From: Bradyrhizobium nitroreducens
GTDB taxonomy: Bacteria; Pseudomonadota; Alphaproteobacteria; Rhizobiales; Xanthobacteraceae
Length of the DNA stretch: 64,000 bases
Direction of reading: 5' to 3'
Assembly: GCF_002776695.1 (NCBI RefSeq)
Contig: NZ_LFJC01000003.1
Coordinates: 707,588-771,587 of the forward strand
Part shown: one piece after another, positions 51,891 through 62,677 of the stretch
Numbering within the stretch: position 1 is the stretch's first letter
Layout: every line of letters begins with the position of its first letter
Made by a program: the position numbers and the translations under genes
The notes under the pieces: model-generated
What the model was told of the DNA's origin: nothing
Database searches by the model: none
The model's input: the letters and a program-made list of their open reading frames with translations, nothing else

Positions 51891-53042
51891 TTACTTCACC
51901 AGCGAGTACTTGCCGTCCTTCACCGTCAGCAGGATGCGGGCGCGTTCGTCGACGCCGTAGCGGTCCTTTTCGGTGAAGTTGTAGACGCCCTGGCTCGCTG
52001 CGAGGTCCTTCTCCGACAGCAATGCCTGGCGGATCGCTTCGCGGAATTCCGGCGTGCCGGGCTTGGCCGTCTTCAGCGCGACAGGGATGATCCGCTTCAG
52101 GATCTCGAACGCATCGTAGGAATGGCCGGCGAACTGGCTGCGGCTGTTCGGGCCATACTTGGCCTCATAGGCCGCGTTGAGCGCGAGGCCGGGCTTCTTG
52201 GTGAGCGCGCTGTCCGGCTGATCTTCCGGATCCATCACGGGGCCCGAGGCCATCAGCACGCCTTCCGCCGCTTTGCCGGCGATGCGGATGAAGTCCATGC
52301 TGGCGGCGCCGTGGGTCTGGTAGATCAGGCCCTTGTAGCCGCGCTCGCGCAGCTCGGTCTGCGGCAGCGCGGCCGCGGTGCCCGAGGCGCCGACCAGGAT
52401 CGCGTCGGGATTGGCGGCAACGAGCTTCAGCACCTGTCCGGTCACCGAAGTATCGGGACGGGCAAAGCGCTCCTCGTCGACGATGGTCATGCCCATCGGC
52501 ACGGCCTGGGCCTTGAGGTCGTTGAACCAGAGGTCGCCATAAGAGTCGGAGTAACCGATATAGCCGAGCGTCTTCACGCCCTTGGCCTTCATGTGGTCGT
52601 ACAGCACCTTGCCGACGATCGGAATCGGCTGCGGCATCGCCACCGACCACTTCATGCGCTCGGGCGTGATCGGGAACGGCGCCAGGCCGAAATGCGGAAT
52701 GCCGGCTTCGTTGGCGACGTTGGAGACCGCGATGGTCGGCGGCGTCAGCGCCGAGCCCATGATGATGTCGGCCTTGGATTCGGTCACGAAGCGGCGGGCG
52801 TTGGTGGTCGCCGTGGTGGGATCACCGCCGTCGTCGAGCACGATCACCTTCAGCGGCACGCCGCCGATCTCCTTCGGCACGAATTCGAGCGCGTTGCGCT
52901 CGGGAATGCCGAGGGCTGCGCCCGGGCCGGTCGTGGTGGTGGTGATGCCGATGGTGACTTCGGCGGTCTGGGCCAGCGCGGGCAGCGCCGGCAAGGCGAG
53001 CGTCGCAGCCGCGATGGCGGCGGTCAGGTAAAAGCGTTTCAT
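51891..53042 (-). CDS. ABC transporter substrate-binding protein, branched-chain/aromatic type
   Basis: A 383-residue periplasmic binding protein with a signal peptide ('AAATLALPALPALAQ', cut near residue 25) and the type I fold of Leu/Ile/Val-binding proteins ('VTIGITTTTTGPGAALGIPE', 'KTLGYIGYSDSYGDLWFNDL'). In Bradyrhizobium and Rhodopseudomonas many such proteins bind aromatic acids rather than amino acids, and the aromatic gene block that follows favours this. No ABC permease or ATPase genes lie near, so it relies on distant partners. A GGGAGGAAC ribosome site precedes the ATG. It has its own intrinsic terminator. Confidence 0.92.
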   Translation of the reverse strand: MKRFYLTAAIAAATLALPALPALAQTAEVTIGITTTTTGPGAALGIPERNALEFVPKEIGGVPLKVIVLDDGGDPTTATTNARRFVTESKADIIMGSALTPPTIAVSNVANEAGIPHFGLAPFPITPERMKWSVAMPQPIPIVGKVLYDHMKAKGVKTLGYIGYSDSYGDLWFNDLKAQAVPMGMTIVDEERFARPDTSVTGQVLKLVAANPDAILVGASGTAAALPQTELRERGYKGLIYQTHGAASMDFIRIAGKAAEGVLMASGPVMDPEDQPDSALTKKPGLALNAAYEAKYGPNSRSQFAGHSYDAFEILKRIIPVALKTAKPGTPEFREAIRQALLSEKDLAASQGVYNFTEKDRYGVDERARILLTVKDGKYSLVK

Positions 53043-53120
53043 TTGTTCCTCCCTTGACGTGTTTCTTTGAAAGCAGAAATCGGGGGGTAATTCAGCCCCC
53101 TCTTTTGGTGATGCGGCGAT

Positions 53121-53540
53121 TTAGCTTCCCGTGAACTTGGCTACCATTTCCGCCGGGAATGGTGCCGATTTCAGCTTGTCGGGGTTAACGGGATCGCGGC
53201 CGACCAGGACGCGGGTCTCGAAGCCCTCGATCGCGAGCGCCTCGCCCTTGTAGACGTTGTGCTTCACCTCGAAGCTCGAGCGCTTGATGCTCTCGATTCT
53301 GGTTTCGATGGTGATCCAGTCGCCATAGGTCGAGGGGATGTAGAACTTGGACCGCGTGTCGACCATGGGGATGCCCACCAGGCCGTATTTGCGGACCAGG
53401 TCCTGCTTGGAGAAGCCGGCGACCTCGAACAGGGTCGAGGTCGAATCGTCGAACATCGCGAAATAGCGCGGGTAGTAGACGATGTTGGCGGGGTCGCAAT
53501 CACCCCACTGGATCTGGACCTCGCGCCGGTTCACGAACAT
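53121..53540 (-). CDS. 4HBT-type acyl-CoA thioesterase
   Basis: A 139-residue hotdog-fold thioesterase. The motif WGDCDPANIVYYPRYF (residues 12-27) matches the 4-hydroxybenzoyl-CoA thioesterase active site, with Asp16 as catalytic residue. It releases a free acid and CoA from an aromatic or acyl-CoA. Its position 12 bases downstream of the HSD10-like gene and near feruloyl-CoA synthase supports a role in hydroxycinnamoyl/benzoyl-CoA turnover, for instance releasing 4-hydroxybenzoate, the substrate of pobA at 61.3 kb. That link is inferred. Confidence 0.92.
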   Translation of the reverse strand: MFVNRREVQIQWGDCDPANIVYYPRYFAMFDDSTSTLFEVAGFSKQDLVRKYGLVGIPMVDTRSKFYIPSTYGDWITIETRIESIKRSSFEVKHNVYKGEALAIEGFETRVLVGRDPVNPDKLKSAPFPAEMVAKFTGS

Positions 53541-53552
53541 GCGATTGTTGCC

Positions 53553-54314
53553 CTACTTCGGCGCCATGCGCAGCGAGCCGTCGAGGCGCACCACTTCGCC
53601 GTTCAGGTAGGAATTCTCGACCATGTGCAGGGCGAGCGCGGCGAACTCGTCGGCGTTGCCGAGCCGGCGCGGGAAGGGGATCGCGGCGGCGAGCGAGTCC
53701 TGGGCTTCCTGCGGCAGGTTCGCCAGCAGTGGCGTCAGGAACAGGCCGGGCGCGATGGTCAGTACGCGAACGCCGAACTGCGCGAGCTCGCGCGCGATCG
53801 GCAGCGTCATGCCGACGATGCCGCCCTTGGAGGCCGAATAGGCGGATTGGCCGATCTGGCCGTCATAGGCGGCGACGGACGCCGTGTTGATGATGACACC
53901 ACGCTCGCCGGTCGCCTGCGGTTCCAGCTTCGACATCTCGGTCGCGGCAAGGCGCAGCATGTTGAAGGTGCCGATGAGGTTGACCTTGATCACCTTGTCG
54001 AAATCGGCGAGCGCCATCGGGCCGTCGCGGCCGACCACGCGCTTGGCAACGCCGATGCCGGCGCAATTGACCAGCACGCGCGGCGCGCCGACGGTCTTGA
54101 TCGCCTGCGCGATCGCGGCTTCAGCGGAAGCGGCATCGGAAACGTCGCAGGTTATCGCGACGCCCTTGATCTCTGCGGCAACGGTTTCGGCAAGCTTGGC
54201 ATTGAGGTCGAACACCGCGACCTTGGCGCCCTGCGCCGCCAGCTTTCGCGCGGTGGCCGCGCCCAGTCCCGATGCGCCGCCGGTGACGATGGCTGCCTGA
54301 TCCTTCAACAACAT
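53553..54314 (-). CDS. SDR-family 3-hydroxyacyl-CoA dehydrogenase (HSD10-like)
   Basis: A 253-residue SDR with cofactor motif TGGASGLG, Asp at the end of beta-2 (VFDLN, NAD preference), NCAGI, catalytic Ser ('[11 protein letters not shown]') and complete YSASK. The pattern '[20 protein letters not shown]' and C-terminal '[17 protein letters not shown]' match type 2 3-hydroxyacyl-CoA dehydrogenase. It would oxidise a 3-hydroxyacyl-CoA to the 3-ketoacyl-CoA. Placed between feruloyl-CoA synthase and a thioesterase, it points to a beta-oxidative shortening of the hydroxycinnamoyl side chain. Neighbour gaps are 12 and 25 bases, so it is part of the 53.1-57.0 kb operon. Confidence 0.92.
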   Translation of the reverse strand: MLLKDQAAIVTGGASGLGAATARKLAAQGAKVAVFDLNAKLAETVAAEIKGVAITCDVSDAASAEAAIAQAIKTVGAPRVLVNCAGIGVAKRVVGRDGPMALADFDKVIKVNLIGTFNMLRLAATEMSKLEPQATGERGVIINTASVAAYDGQIGQSAYSASKGGIVGMTLPIARELAQFGVRVLTIAPGLFLTPLLANLPQEAQDSLAAAIPFPRRLGNADEFAALALHMVENSYLNGEVVRLDGSLRMAPK

Positions 54315-54339
54315 GGCGTTCTCCTGGTGCGGTGATTTC

Positions 54340-56223
54340 TTATCCGACCGATATCACACGGTTGGATGGATTGGCAGCGTAGAGCTCCTCGATCAATTCG
54401 GTGCGGTGCTCGAGCACAGCGCGCTGGTTGATCGAGCCCTTGTCGGTGACCTCGCCCTTGTCGATCGAGAGCGGCGTGTCCATCAGGATGGCGCGCGTGA
54501 TCCTGGTCGACGAGCCCGTGGCCTGGCCGAGGAAGCGGGTCAGGCGCTCGCGGAAGGCTTCGCGGACCAGCCGGTCGCGCGTCGCAACGAGGAGATCGTC
54601 GGTCGGCAGCGTCGGATTGATCAGCCGGCAGCCGTCGAGGTCGAGCACGACCAGCGCGGAGACCTCGTCCCGGTTGATGCCGGCAATGACGACGTCGCGC
54701 ACCAGCGGTGCGCAGGCTGCCGTGAGGCGCGCGCGCAAGGGGCCGACGCTGACCCAGGTGCCGCTGGCGAGCTTGAAGTCTTCACCGACACGGCCGTCGA
54801 AATCGAAGCCGGCGTTGAAATCGTCGGGATCGGCGGGCTTGAGCGCGTCGCCCATCTTGTAAAATCCTTCCTCGTCGAAGGATTTTGCGGTGATGTCGGC
54901 CTGGCGCCAGTAACCGGGCATCACGTTCGGCCCCTTGGCGCGCACTTCCAGCTTGCCGTTGTTCGGCACCAGCTTGGCATCGTTGCCGGACACAGGCAGG
55001 CCGACATGGCCGGATCGGCTGGTGCGCGGATTGACCGACATGAAGAACGGCGCGGTCTCGGTCGCGCCGAGGCCGGTCAGCATCGGCACGCGATAGCCTT
55101 TTTCCTTCACCGCGAGCTCGTCGAGGCTGTCCCAGATGAACGGCGAGAGCGCGGCGCCCGAGAAGAACATCGCGTGCAGGCGGTCGAAGAACTTTGCGCG
55201 CAGGCCCTGATCGTCGCGCAAATAGGGCAGCAGCGATTCATAGCCCTTGGGCACGTTGAAATAGACCGTCGGCGAGATTTCCTGGAGATTGCGCACCGTC
55301 TCCTCGATGCCGCCGGGCATCGGCTTGCCCGCGTCCAGATACATCGAGCCGCCGTTGTAGAGCGTCAGCCCGATATTGTGGTTGCCGCCAAAGGTGTGAT
55401 TCCAGGGCAGCCAGTCGATGATGACGGGCGGCTCGTCCTTGAGGAAGGCGAGCGTCTCGCGCAGCATCACCTGGTTGGCGCAGATCATGCGCTGGGTGTT
55501 GATGACGGCCTTCGGGTTGCCGGTCGAGCCCGAGGTCAGCAGGAATTTCGCGATCGTGTCGGGGCCGATCCTGCCGTGGACGTCGTCGAGATCGCTGCGG
55601 ATCGGCGTCGCCATGAGATCGGCGAGCAGGGTGACGTCGCGGCCCGGCACGTGGCCATAGGACGCGGCGATCTCGGTGCCGAGCGAGACATTGGCGGCGA
55701 GTGCATCGGCGAACTTGTCGGCATCCTCGGCGAAGACGAGGCCGGGCGTCAGCAGCTTCATCAGATAGGACAGCTTGCCGTAGTCCTTCGACACCAGCGA
55801 ATAGGCCGGCGACACCGGGCAGAACGGAATGCCGGCATAGAACGCGCCGAACGCGAGCAGGGCGTGGTCGATCGAATTGCCGGAGAGGATGACGACCGGC
55901 CGCTCCGCCGACAGGCCGCGCGCGATCAGGCCCGACGCGATGTGCCGGCTGGCGACGAGCAGCTCGGCATAGGTGATCTTGCGCCAGAAGCGGCCGCCTT
56001 CGCGCTCGGCCATGAAGACGCGGTCCGGCGTGGTATTGGCCCAGTGATGCAGGCGGTCGGTGATGCGGACGGGATAGTCGCCGAGCGGCTGTTTGGGCCG
56101 CAGGTAGATCGTGCCGTCGTCGCGCCGTTCGATGTTGACGACGGGATCGCCGAACGAGATGGGCCGCAGCGGGAAAGTGCTCGCGCCGCGCTCCATGCTG
56201 GAAGAGGACGGCTGCGCGCTCAT
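54340..56223 (-). CDS. fcs: Feruloyl-CoA synthase
   Basis: A 627-residue AMP-forming ligase of the feruloyl-CoA synthase type, longer than ordinary acyl-CoA ligases. It has the P-loop [13 protein letters not shown] (229-240), '[16 protein letters not shown]' (typical of this family), '[15 protein letters not shown]', 'GWRQ'-like acceptance motif '[11 protein letters not shown]', and no classic C-terminal GK-Lys segment but '[15 protein letters not shown]'. It activates ferulate, p-coumarate or caffeate to the CoA ester in the cytoplasm. Its ATG overlaps the stop of the upstream crotonase gene by four bases (56220-56223), so the two are translationally coupled. It is the key first step of the operon. 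Confidence 0.92.
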   Translation of the reverse strand: MSAQPSSSSMERGASTFPLRPISFGDPVVNIERRDDGTIYLRPKQPLGDYPVRITDRLHHWANTTPDRVFMAEREGGRFWRKITYAELLVASRHIASGLIARGLSAERPVVILSGNSIDHALLAFGAFYAGIPFCPVSPAYSLVSKDYGKLSYLMKLLTPGLVFAEDADKFADALAANVSLGTEIAASYGHVPGRDVTLLADLMATPIRSDLDDVHGRIGPDTIAKFLLTSGSTGNPKAVINTQRMICANQVMLRETLAFLKDEPPVIIDWLPWNHTFGGNHNIGLTLYNGGSMYLDAGKPMPGGIEETVRNLQEISPTVYFNVPKGYESLLPYLRDDQGLRAKFFDRLHAMFFSGAALSPFIWDSLDELAVKEKGYRVPMLTGLGATETAPFFMSVNPRTSRSGHVGLPVSGNDAKLVPNNGKLEVRAKGPNVMPGYWRQADITAKSFDEEGFYKMGDALKPADPDDFNAGFDFDGRVGEDFKLASGTWVSVGPLRARLTAACAPLVRDVVIAGINRDEVSALVVLDLDGCRLINPTLPTDDLLVATRDRLVREAFRERLTRFLGQATGSSTRITRAILMDTPLSIDKGEVTDKGSINQRAVLEHRTELIEELYAANPSNRVISVG

Positions 56224-57029
56224 GACTTCGGCTTTACCTTTGCGGTCTTGTGTTCGAGGAATTCGCGGATCCTGCGCTTCGCTTCCTTGTCGCTCTGCGC
56301 GACGGTCGCCATCAACGATTCCATCAGCAGGCCGGTCTGCGGATTGGCCTCCGCGATCATCGGCAGCGCCTGGAGCACGGCGAAATTGGTCAGCGGCGCG
56401 TTGGACGCGACCTTGGTCGCGAGCTCCATGGCCTTGCCGAGCGCGTTGCCGGCTTCCGTCACATATTGCGCGAAGCCGTAGGAGGCGCCTTCGGTCGCGC
56501 TGTAGACGCGGCCCGTCAGCATCATGTCCATCATCCTGGCGACGCCGATCAGCCGCGGCAGCCGCACCGAGCCGCCGCCGCCGACGAAGATGCCGCGCTG
56601 GCCTTCCGGCAGCGCGAAATAGGTCGAGGGCTCGGCGACGCGGATATGCGCCGAGCAGGCAAGCTCCAGCCCGCCGCCGATCACGGCCCCCTTCAGCGCC
56701 GCGATCACGGGCACGCGGCTGTACTGGATGCGGTCGAATACCCGGTGCCACATCTGGGAATGGAGCAGGCCGCCGGTCGCGTCATGCTCGGTCAGCTCGG
56801 AGAGATCGAGGCCGGAGGAGAAATGATCGCCGATGCCGTGGATGACGACTGCGCCGATATCCTCGGGCAAGGAGGCAAAACACTCGCCGATCTCCAGGAT
56901 GATGCCGTCGTTCAGCGCATTGCGCTTGGCCGGCCGGTTCAGACCCACGGTCAGAACCCGGTCCGCCCTCTCGATCCGGAGCAGCCCGGAGGCACCCGCC
57001 TTCGCGGTATCGGCGTTTCCCTGTGTCAT
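56220..57029 (-). CDS. Enoyl-CoA hydratase of the hydroxycinnamate operon
   Basis: A 269-residue crotonase-fold enzyme: 'GDHFSSGLDLSELTEHDATG' and 'GAVIGGGLELACSAHIRVAE' form the oxyanion hole, and the first-position Glu (GGGLELA) and 'ALPEGQRGIFVGGGG' supply the acid/base residues, so hydratase chemistry is expected. It would hydrate feruloyl- or coumaroyl-CoA. Whether it also cleaves to the benzaldehyde, as in classical Ech/HCHL, cannot be decided by sequence alone; the neighbouring 3-hydroxyacyl-CoA dehydrogenase argues for simple hydration. It is the first gene of the operon, with the GTTAT-N5-ATAAC site 27 bases before its ATG. Confidence 0.9.
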   Translation of the reverse strand: MTQGNADTAKAGASGLLRIERADRVLTVGLNRPAKRNALNDGIILEIGECFASLPEDIGAVVIHGIGDHFSSGLDLSELTEHDATGGLLHSQMWHRVFDRIQYSRVPVIAALKGAVIGGGLELACSAHIRVAEPSTYFALPEGQRGIFVGGGGSVRLPRLIGVARMMDMMLTGRVYSATEGASYGFAQYVTEAGNALGKAMELATKVASNAPLTNFAVLQALPMIAEANPQTGLLMESLMATVAQSDKEAKRRIREFLEHKTAKVKPKS

Positions 57030-57048
57030 TTGCGTCCTTATCAGAATA

Positions 57049-57063
57049 GTTATGTTGTATAAC
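57049..57063. promoter_or_regulatory. Operator GTTAT-N5-ATAAC of the feruloyl-CoA operon
   Basis: Perfect inverted repeat GTTAT / ATAAC with a GTTGT centre, placed between 20 and 34 bases upstream of the hydratase ATG. A 12-of-15 match (GTTAT-ATGGT-ATAAT) lies upstream of pobA. Size and symmetry fit a MarR-family regulator, the type that controls coumarate genes in Rhodopseudomonas (CouR). Confidence 0.72.
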
Positions 57064-57256
57064 GAATTCTGGGGGAGTCAAGGTCAGGACGGCAGAATCG
57101 GGCTCAGCATACGGTGTCGTCCCTGCAAATGCAGGGGCCCATAACCCCAGGGGAAAGTCTGGCGAAAGCCCGTCGTCCGGTACTCCGACCGTTCGCAATC
57201 GATAAATCCTGCGGCATGGGTTCCTGCGTGCCCAGGGACGGCAGCGGAGCGTGCGG

Positions 57257-57715
57257 TCAAACCACCTGATGCACGTCGATCACCACGCGGTCCGCGTGAC
57301 GCGCGGCCGAGCCTACGAAGATGTGCTCCATCAGCCAGCGATACTTCTCATGTCCGGTCTCGAATCTCGGCACGGTGCGGAAATAGATCAGCTTGGGATC
57401 AACAGGCTCGCCGCGCTTGAGCTTCTGCAGCAGATCGACGGGACCGAAGCGCATGCCCTTGTTCTCGACATAGACGACGGCGCCGTCGTCGGTCTCGAAG
57501 GCGTATTTGGCCTCTAAGTCGATCAGCTCGTTGGGACGGATGGTCTGGAAGTCGGCCCCGAACGGCAGCACTTTGCCTGCTATCGCGCCCGTCACCTCGC
57601 CGCCGATGATCGGGATGATGCGGCGAACGCCGATCCCGGTCTCGCCGGCGGTGACGACGTCGCCGATGCGAGCGGTGACGGTGAAAACGTATTTGGTCTC
57701 GAGAATGGGAGTCAT
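57257..57715 (-). CDS. DUF3237 protein
   Basis: A 152-residue protein of the DUF3237 family: 'TKYVFTVTARIGDVVTAGET' near the start, 'RRIIPIIGGEVTGAIAGKVLP', 'YAFETDDGAVVYVENKGMR' and 'YFRTVPRFETGHEKYRWLME' towards the end. It should be a small beta-barrel-like cytoplasmic protein. No biochemical role is established; the family often occurs beside aromatic-acid degradation genes, as here. It is probably transcribed with the TRAP permease genes upstream across a palindromic repeat, or from its own promoter. The ATG at 57715 begins the family domain; the open frame further upstream is repeat sequence. Confidence 0.88.
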   Translation of the reverse strand: MTPILETKYVFTVTARIGDVVTAGETGIGVRRIIPIIGGEVTGAIAGKVLPFGADFQTIRPNELIDLEAKYAFETDDGAVVYVENKGMRFGPVDLLQKLKRGEPVDPKLIYFRTVPRFETGHEKYRWLMEHIFVGSAARHADRVVIDVHQVV

Positions 57716-57756
57716 GGATTGCTCCAATTTCGTGTCAGAAGGCGTCGATGTCTTCG

Positions 57757-57900
57757 CCTCTCCCCGCAAGCGGGGAGAGGCCGGAATCCGCGCGATTAGC
57801 GCGGATTCCGGGTGAGGGGGAGTCTCCGCGAGTCCAACTGTCACCGTCCCCGCGGAGGCTCCCCCCTCACCCCAACCCTCTCCCCGCAAGCGGGGCGAGG
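57757..57900. repeat. Palindromic repeat (CCTCTCCCCGC family), copy 1
   Basis: Two hairpin units CCTCTCCCCGCAAGCGGGGAG at each end plus internal GGAATCCGCGC / GCGCGGATTCC and GTGAGGGGGAG / CTCCCCCCTCAC. A second copy is at 59831-59975. Confidence 0.85.
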
Positions 57901-57939
57901 GAGCTCACCGGCGTCGCGGCGACAATTCAGTCTCAATCC

Positions 57940-59259
57940 TCAATTCGCCATCATCCGCGTCGGCAGCCAAGTTGCCAGCAGCGGGAAGGCGATCAGGATC
58001 ACCAGGCGGATCAGGTCGGTGACCACGAACGGGATCACGCCTTTGAAGATGGTGGAGAAGGAGACGTCCTTCACCACGCTCTTGATGACGAAGACGTTCA
58101 TTCCGACCGGCGGATGGATCAGGCCGAGCTCGACGGTCATCACGATGATGACGCCGAACCAGATCGGGTCAAAACCCAAATGGGTGATCACGGGGAAGAT
58201 GATCGGCACGGTGAGGATGATCATCGCCATGGCGTCCATCAGGCAGCCGAGCACGAGATACATCACCATGATCAGCGCCAGCACGCCGTAGCTGCCGAGA
58301 CCGAGGCCGGTGAGGAACTCGGTCACCTTCTGCGGTGTCTGCGTCACCGTGAGGAAATAGCCGAAGATCAGCGCGCCGATCAGCACGGTGAAGACGGCGG
58401 CCGCGGTGCGCGTCGCCTGCAGCAGCGAGGCCAGGATCTTCTCGCGGTCGAGACGGCCGGTGAGCACGCCGATGATGAACGCGCCGGCGGCGCCGACGCC
58501 GCCGGCTTCCGTCGGCGTGAAGCGCGGCAGATAGGGCAGGCCGTAGAGGCCGCCGATCACGAAGATGAACAGCAGCACCGGCGCCCAGATCTCCTTCAGG
58601 CCCGCAAAGCGCTCGCGCCACGGGGTCACCTTGCCCTTGGGCAGGAAGTCGGGACGGAAATAGCCGATCAGGAAGATCGTGATCATGTACATGCTCATCG
58701 CCAGCAAGCCCGGGATGATGCCGGCGATGAAGAGCTTGCCGATGTCCTGCTCGGTGATGATGCCGTAGACCGCGAGCACCGTGGAGGGCGGCAGCATCGC
58801 GCCCAGCGTGCCGCCCGCCGCGATCACGCCGGTGGCGAACGACTGCGGATAGCCGAAGCGGCGCATTTCCGGATAGGCGACGGCGGAGAAGGTCGCGGCG
58901 GTCGCCACCGACGAGCCGCAGATTGCGGCAAAGCCGCCGCACGCGCCGACGGTGGCGATGCCGAGGCCGCCGCGCAAATGGCCGACGAAGCCGTTGGCGG
59001 CGCGGAACAGCTCGCGGCTCATGCCGGAGTTGGACACGAACGAGCCCATCAGCAGGAACATCGGGATGACGCCGAACGTATAGTCGGTCACCGTGCGCAT
59101 CGAGGTCTGGCCGACCAGCTTCAGCGCCGCATTGCCGTTGACGAGATAGGCGAAGCCGGAGACGCCGACGAGGCCCATGGCCATGCCGACGGGCACGCGC
59201 AGCAGCATCAGGACGAACAGGGAAACGAAGCCGATTAAGGCGACGGCATCGGTGCTCAT
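57940..59259 (-). CDS. TRAP transporter large permease (DctM type)
   Basis: A 439-residue inner-membrane protein with about twelve hydrophobic helices, the large catalytic subunit of a tripartite ATP-independent periplasmic transporter. Family features include 'LRVPVGMAMGLVGVSGFAYL', 'ICGSSVATAATFSAVAYPEM' and 'GCLMDAMAMIILTVPIIFPV'. It moves an organic anion into the cell with Na+. Its start lies two bases before the small permease stop, so they are coupled. The aromatic setting suggests hydroxycinnamates or related aromatic acids as cargo, like the TarPQM system of Rhodopseudomonas palustris. Confidence 0.94.
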   Translation of the reverse strand: MSTDAVALIGFVSLFVLMLLRVPVGMAMGLVGVSGFAYLVNGNAALKLVGQTSMRTVTDYTFGVIPMFLLMGSFVSNSGMSRELFRAANGFVGHLRGGLGIATVGACGGFAAICGSSVATAATFSAVAYPEMRRFGYPQSFATGVIAAGGTLGAMLPPSTVLAVYGIITEQDIGKLFIAGIIPGLLAMSMYMITIFLIGYFRPDFLPKGKVTPWRERFAGLKEIWAPVLLFIFVIGGLYGLPYLPRFTPTEAGGVGAAGAFIIGVLTGRLDREKILASLLQATRTAAAVFTVLIGALIFGYFLTVTQTPQKVTEFLTGLGLGSYGVLALIMVMYLVLGCLMDAMAMIILTVPIIFPVITHLGFDPIWFGVIIVMTVELGLIHPPVGMNVFVIKSVVKDVSFSTIFKGVIPFVVTDLIRLVILIAFPLLATWLPTRMMAN

Positions 59260-59261
59260 GA

Positions 59262-59798
59262 TTACTCCGTCGCCTTCAATTTGGGGTCGTGCATCTCTTC
59301 AGGATGGAAAATCAGCCGGTAGGTGCGGATCGCGATCAGCAGCACGGCCGAGACATCGCCGATCCAGGCGACCGCGAAGAACGGCCAGGTCGGCATGTGC
59401 ATGTCGAAGGTCTGGACGTTGTCGTTGTAGGTGCCGCGCACCTTGTCGAACAAGGTCCAGGTCTGGACCGTAACGACGAACAGCAGAACCAGGGTGGCGA
59501 ACACGTCGATCCAGCGTTGATAGCGCGGCCCGACATTGCCCCAGACGAGATCCACGGTGATGTGGGTGCCGCGATAGGAGGTCGCGGCGATGCCCCAGAA
59601 GATGAGGATGCCGAGCAGCATGCGGCCGATGTCGAAGCTGTCGGGGATCGAATAGTTCAGCGTGTTGCGCAGCAGCACCGACAGGAAAATGTCGAGCGCG
59701 ACGATGCCGACGAAGCCGGCCGCGATCCATTCGATCGAGTCGATCACGCGATCCATCCAGGAGCGCTTCATGGGAGGGGTCACATCGTGTGCTGTCAT
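59262..59798 (-). CDS. TRAP transporter small permease (DctQ type)
   Basis: A 178-residue four-helix inner-membrane subunit of the TRAP transporter ('SIEWIAAGFVGIVALDIFLS', 'MLLGILIFWGIAATSYRGTH', 'ITVDLVWGN' and 'WIDVFATLVLLFVVTVQTW'). It supports the large permease and docks the binding protein. Start set at 59798 by family length. The frame is open upstream only through repeat sequence. It lies between the dctP-type gene (203 bases upstream, with a repeat between) and the large permease (two bases). Confidence 0.93.
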   Translation of the reverse strand: MTAHDVTPPMKRSWMDRVIDSIEWIAAGFVGIVALDIFLSVLLRNTLNYSIPDSFDIGRMLLGILIFWGIAATSYRGTHITVDLVWGNVGPRYQRWIDVFATLVLLFVVTVQTWTLFDKVRGTYNDNVQTFDMHMPTWPFFAVAWIGDVSAVLLIAIRTYRLIFHPEEMHDPKLKATE

Positions 59799-59830
59799 CG
59801 TTCGATCTCGACTCCGGCGGCGGCTCCTCG

Positions 59831-59975
59831 CCTCTCCCCGCGTGCGGGGAGAGGCCGCATCGCATCGAAGATGCGATGCGGGTGAGGGGGGACTCTCCGC
59901 GAGTCCATCTGTCACCATCTTTTGCGGAAGCGGCCCCTCACCCCAGCCCTCTCCCCGTAAGGACGGGGAGAGGGG
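59831..59975. repeat. Palindromic repeat (CCTCTCCCCGC family), copy 2
   Basis: CCTCTCCCCGCGTGCGGGGAG at one end and CCCTCTCCCCGTAAGGACGGGG at the other in part, with CATCGCATCG / CGATGCGATG-like inner arms. Same plan as 57757-57900. It lies inside the TRAP operon, between the binding-protein and small-permease genes, so it may attenuate permease expression. Confidence 0.82.
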
Positions 59976-60001
59976 GAGGAGAGACCGATCGCGCCGCGGC
60001 G

Positions 60002-61018
60002 TCACTCCGCCAGCGCGTTGTACTTCTTCAGCGAAGCCTTGAGCTCCGTGAGCGCCGCATCGGGATCGGCACCGGCTTTCTTGGCTCCGTCCGCCCAGGT
60101 CTTGACCAGAGGCTCGGCGGCCTTCTTCCAGGCTGCGGTCTGCTCCGCCGTCAGCTTGTAGACCTCGTGGCCGGATTCCGCCTTCACCTTGTCGATGCCG
60201 GCGTCCTCGAACTTGCCCCAGTGCTCGCCGACCACGCCCGCCATCTCGACCGAGCAGTTCTTGTCGATCGCGGCCTTCTGCTTGTCGGACATCGCATTGT
60301 ACTTGTCCTTGTTGATCACGAACACGAAGGTCGTGGTGTAGAGCGGCGCCTCCATGTCGTACTTGGTCACCTTGTCGATGCCGAACAGCACGAGGGAGCC
60401 CCAGGGGAAGGTGACGCCGTCGGCGACGCCGCGCTCGATGATGTCGCGCACCTCCGGTGCCGAGGACTGCACGTTGGTGCCGCCGAGCGAGGTCACGAAG
60501 TTCGCCATGGTGGCGTGCGCCGGGCGGATCTTCATGCCCTTCACGTCCTCGGGCATCACGATCTTCTTGGTCTTGGAATGGAACGAGGAGGGCGAGTGGA
60601 CGAACGCCAGGCAATATTTGACGTCCTTCATCTCCTTCTCGGCATATTTGCGATACCAGGCGTCCAGGCCCATCGAGCCGCCCTTGGCGTCGGAGATCAG
60701 GAACGGCAGCTCGCCGGCGCCGACGATCGGGAAGCGCCCGGGCTGGTAGCCGGGATTGACGTAGGTGACGTCGGCGATGCCGTCGCGCGCCATGTCGTAA
60801 TGGTCGAACGCCTTGCCGAGCTGCTGGGCCGGAAACACCTTGCCCTTGATGGTGCCGCCGGAATCCTTCTCGACCGCGGCCGCCCAGTCCTCCAGCGACT
60901 TCTGCAGCGGATGCGAGGCCGGCACCCAGTGTGAGATCTTCAAATCGAAGGTCTTGTCCTGCGCGAACGCGGGCGTCACGCTTGCTGCCAGCAGCAAAGC
61001 CAGACAGGCTTTCCTCAT
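60002..61018 (-). CDS. TRAP transporter substrate-binding protein (DctP type)
   Basis: A 338-residue periplasmic binding protein. It has a signal peptide ('ACLALLLAASVTPAFAQ'), the family start 'LKISHWVPASHPLQKSLEDW' and the conserved Arg in 'VKGMKIRPAHATMANFVTSL', which binds the carboxylate of the substrate. It delivers an organic acid to the DctQM permease encoded downstream. The pattern is close to aromatic-acid TRAP receptors of the coumarate type; the substrate assignment is inferred from the cluster. GGGAGAG lies before the ATG. It diverges from pobA, with a 267-base regulatory region that holds the shared operator. Confidence 0.93.
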   Translation of the reverse strand: MRKACLALLLAASVTPAFAQDKTFDLKISHWVPASHPLQKSLEDWAAAVEKDSGGTIKGKVFPAQQLGKAFDHYDMARDGIADVTYVNPGYQPGRFPIVGAGELPFLISDAKGGSMGLDAWYRKYAEKEMKDVKYCLAFVHSPSSFHSKTKKIVMPEDVKGMKIRPAHATMANFVTSLGGTNVQSSAPEVRDIIERGVADGVTFPWGSLVLFGIDKVTKYDMEAPLYTTTFVFVINKDKYNAMSDKQKAAIDKNCSVEMAGVVGEHWGKFEDAGIDKVKAESGHEVYKLTAEQTAAWKKAAEPLVKTWADGAKKAGADPDAALTELKASLKKYNALAE

Positions 61019-61072
61019 CACACGTCTCTCCCTGTTGTCGACGGCGGGCTTCGATGGCCCGGTCTCTTTAAT

Positions 61073-61082
61073 TAACATGTTA
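61073..61082. promoter_or_regulatory. Palindrome TAACATGTTA before the TRAP gene
   Basis: Ten-base palindrome in an AT-rich tract (AATTAACATGTTATCTAA), 55 bases upstream of the TRAP binding-protein ATG. It contains a GTTAT half-site like those at 57049 and 61204. Confidence 0.5.
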
Positions 61083-61087
61083 TCTAA

Positions 61088-62455
<1,368 letters not shown>

Positions 62456-62465
62456 GACAGTGCCG

Positions 62466-62546
62466 GGTGGGCAAAGGCGCTCTTGCGCCGTGCCCACCAC
62501 CTTCCCATGATTGCGAAAACGCGTGGGCACGCTTCGCTTTGCCCAC
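62466..62546. repeat. Palindromic repeat (GTGGGCAAAG family)
   Basis: GTGGGCAAAGGCGC - GCGCCGTGCCCACC, then GCGTGGGCACGC and GCTTTGCCCAC in inverse order. It lies just after pobA and may end its transcript. Confidence 0.75.
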
Positions 62547-62677
62547 TCTACGGCTCCGTCATTGTGGTGCCGTCCGTGTTTCAAACACCCGCGCAAATCG
62601 CGTTTAAAACTTTGTAATTGATGCGTTCGTCTCGTCCATCGCGTTCAATGCCGGCGACACGGTAACGCGAGACAGTC

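Noticed and set aside
54313-56481. A 722-codon plus-strand frame opposite feruloyl-CoA synthase
   Set aside because: Antisense shadow of an unambiguous enzyme gene, with no domain.
57757-59975. The CCTCTCCCCGC elements as small RNA genes
   Set aside because: Both copies look like members of a dispersed palindromic repeat family. There is no promoter or terminator with a T-run to suggest a distinct RNA.
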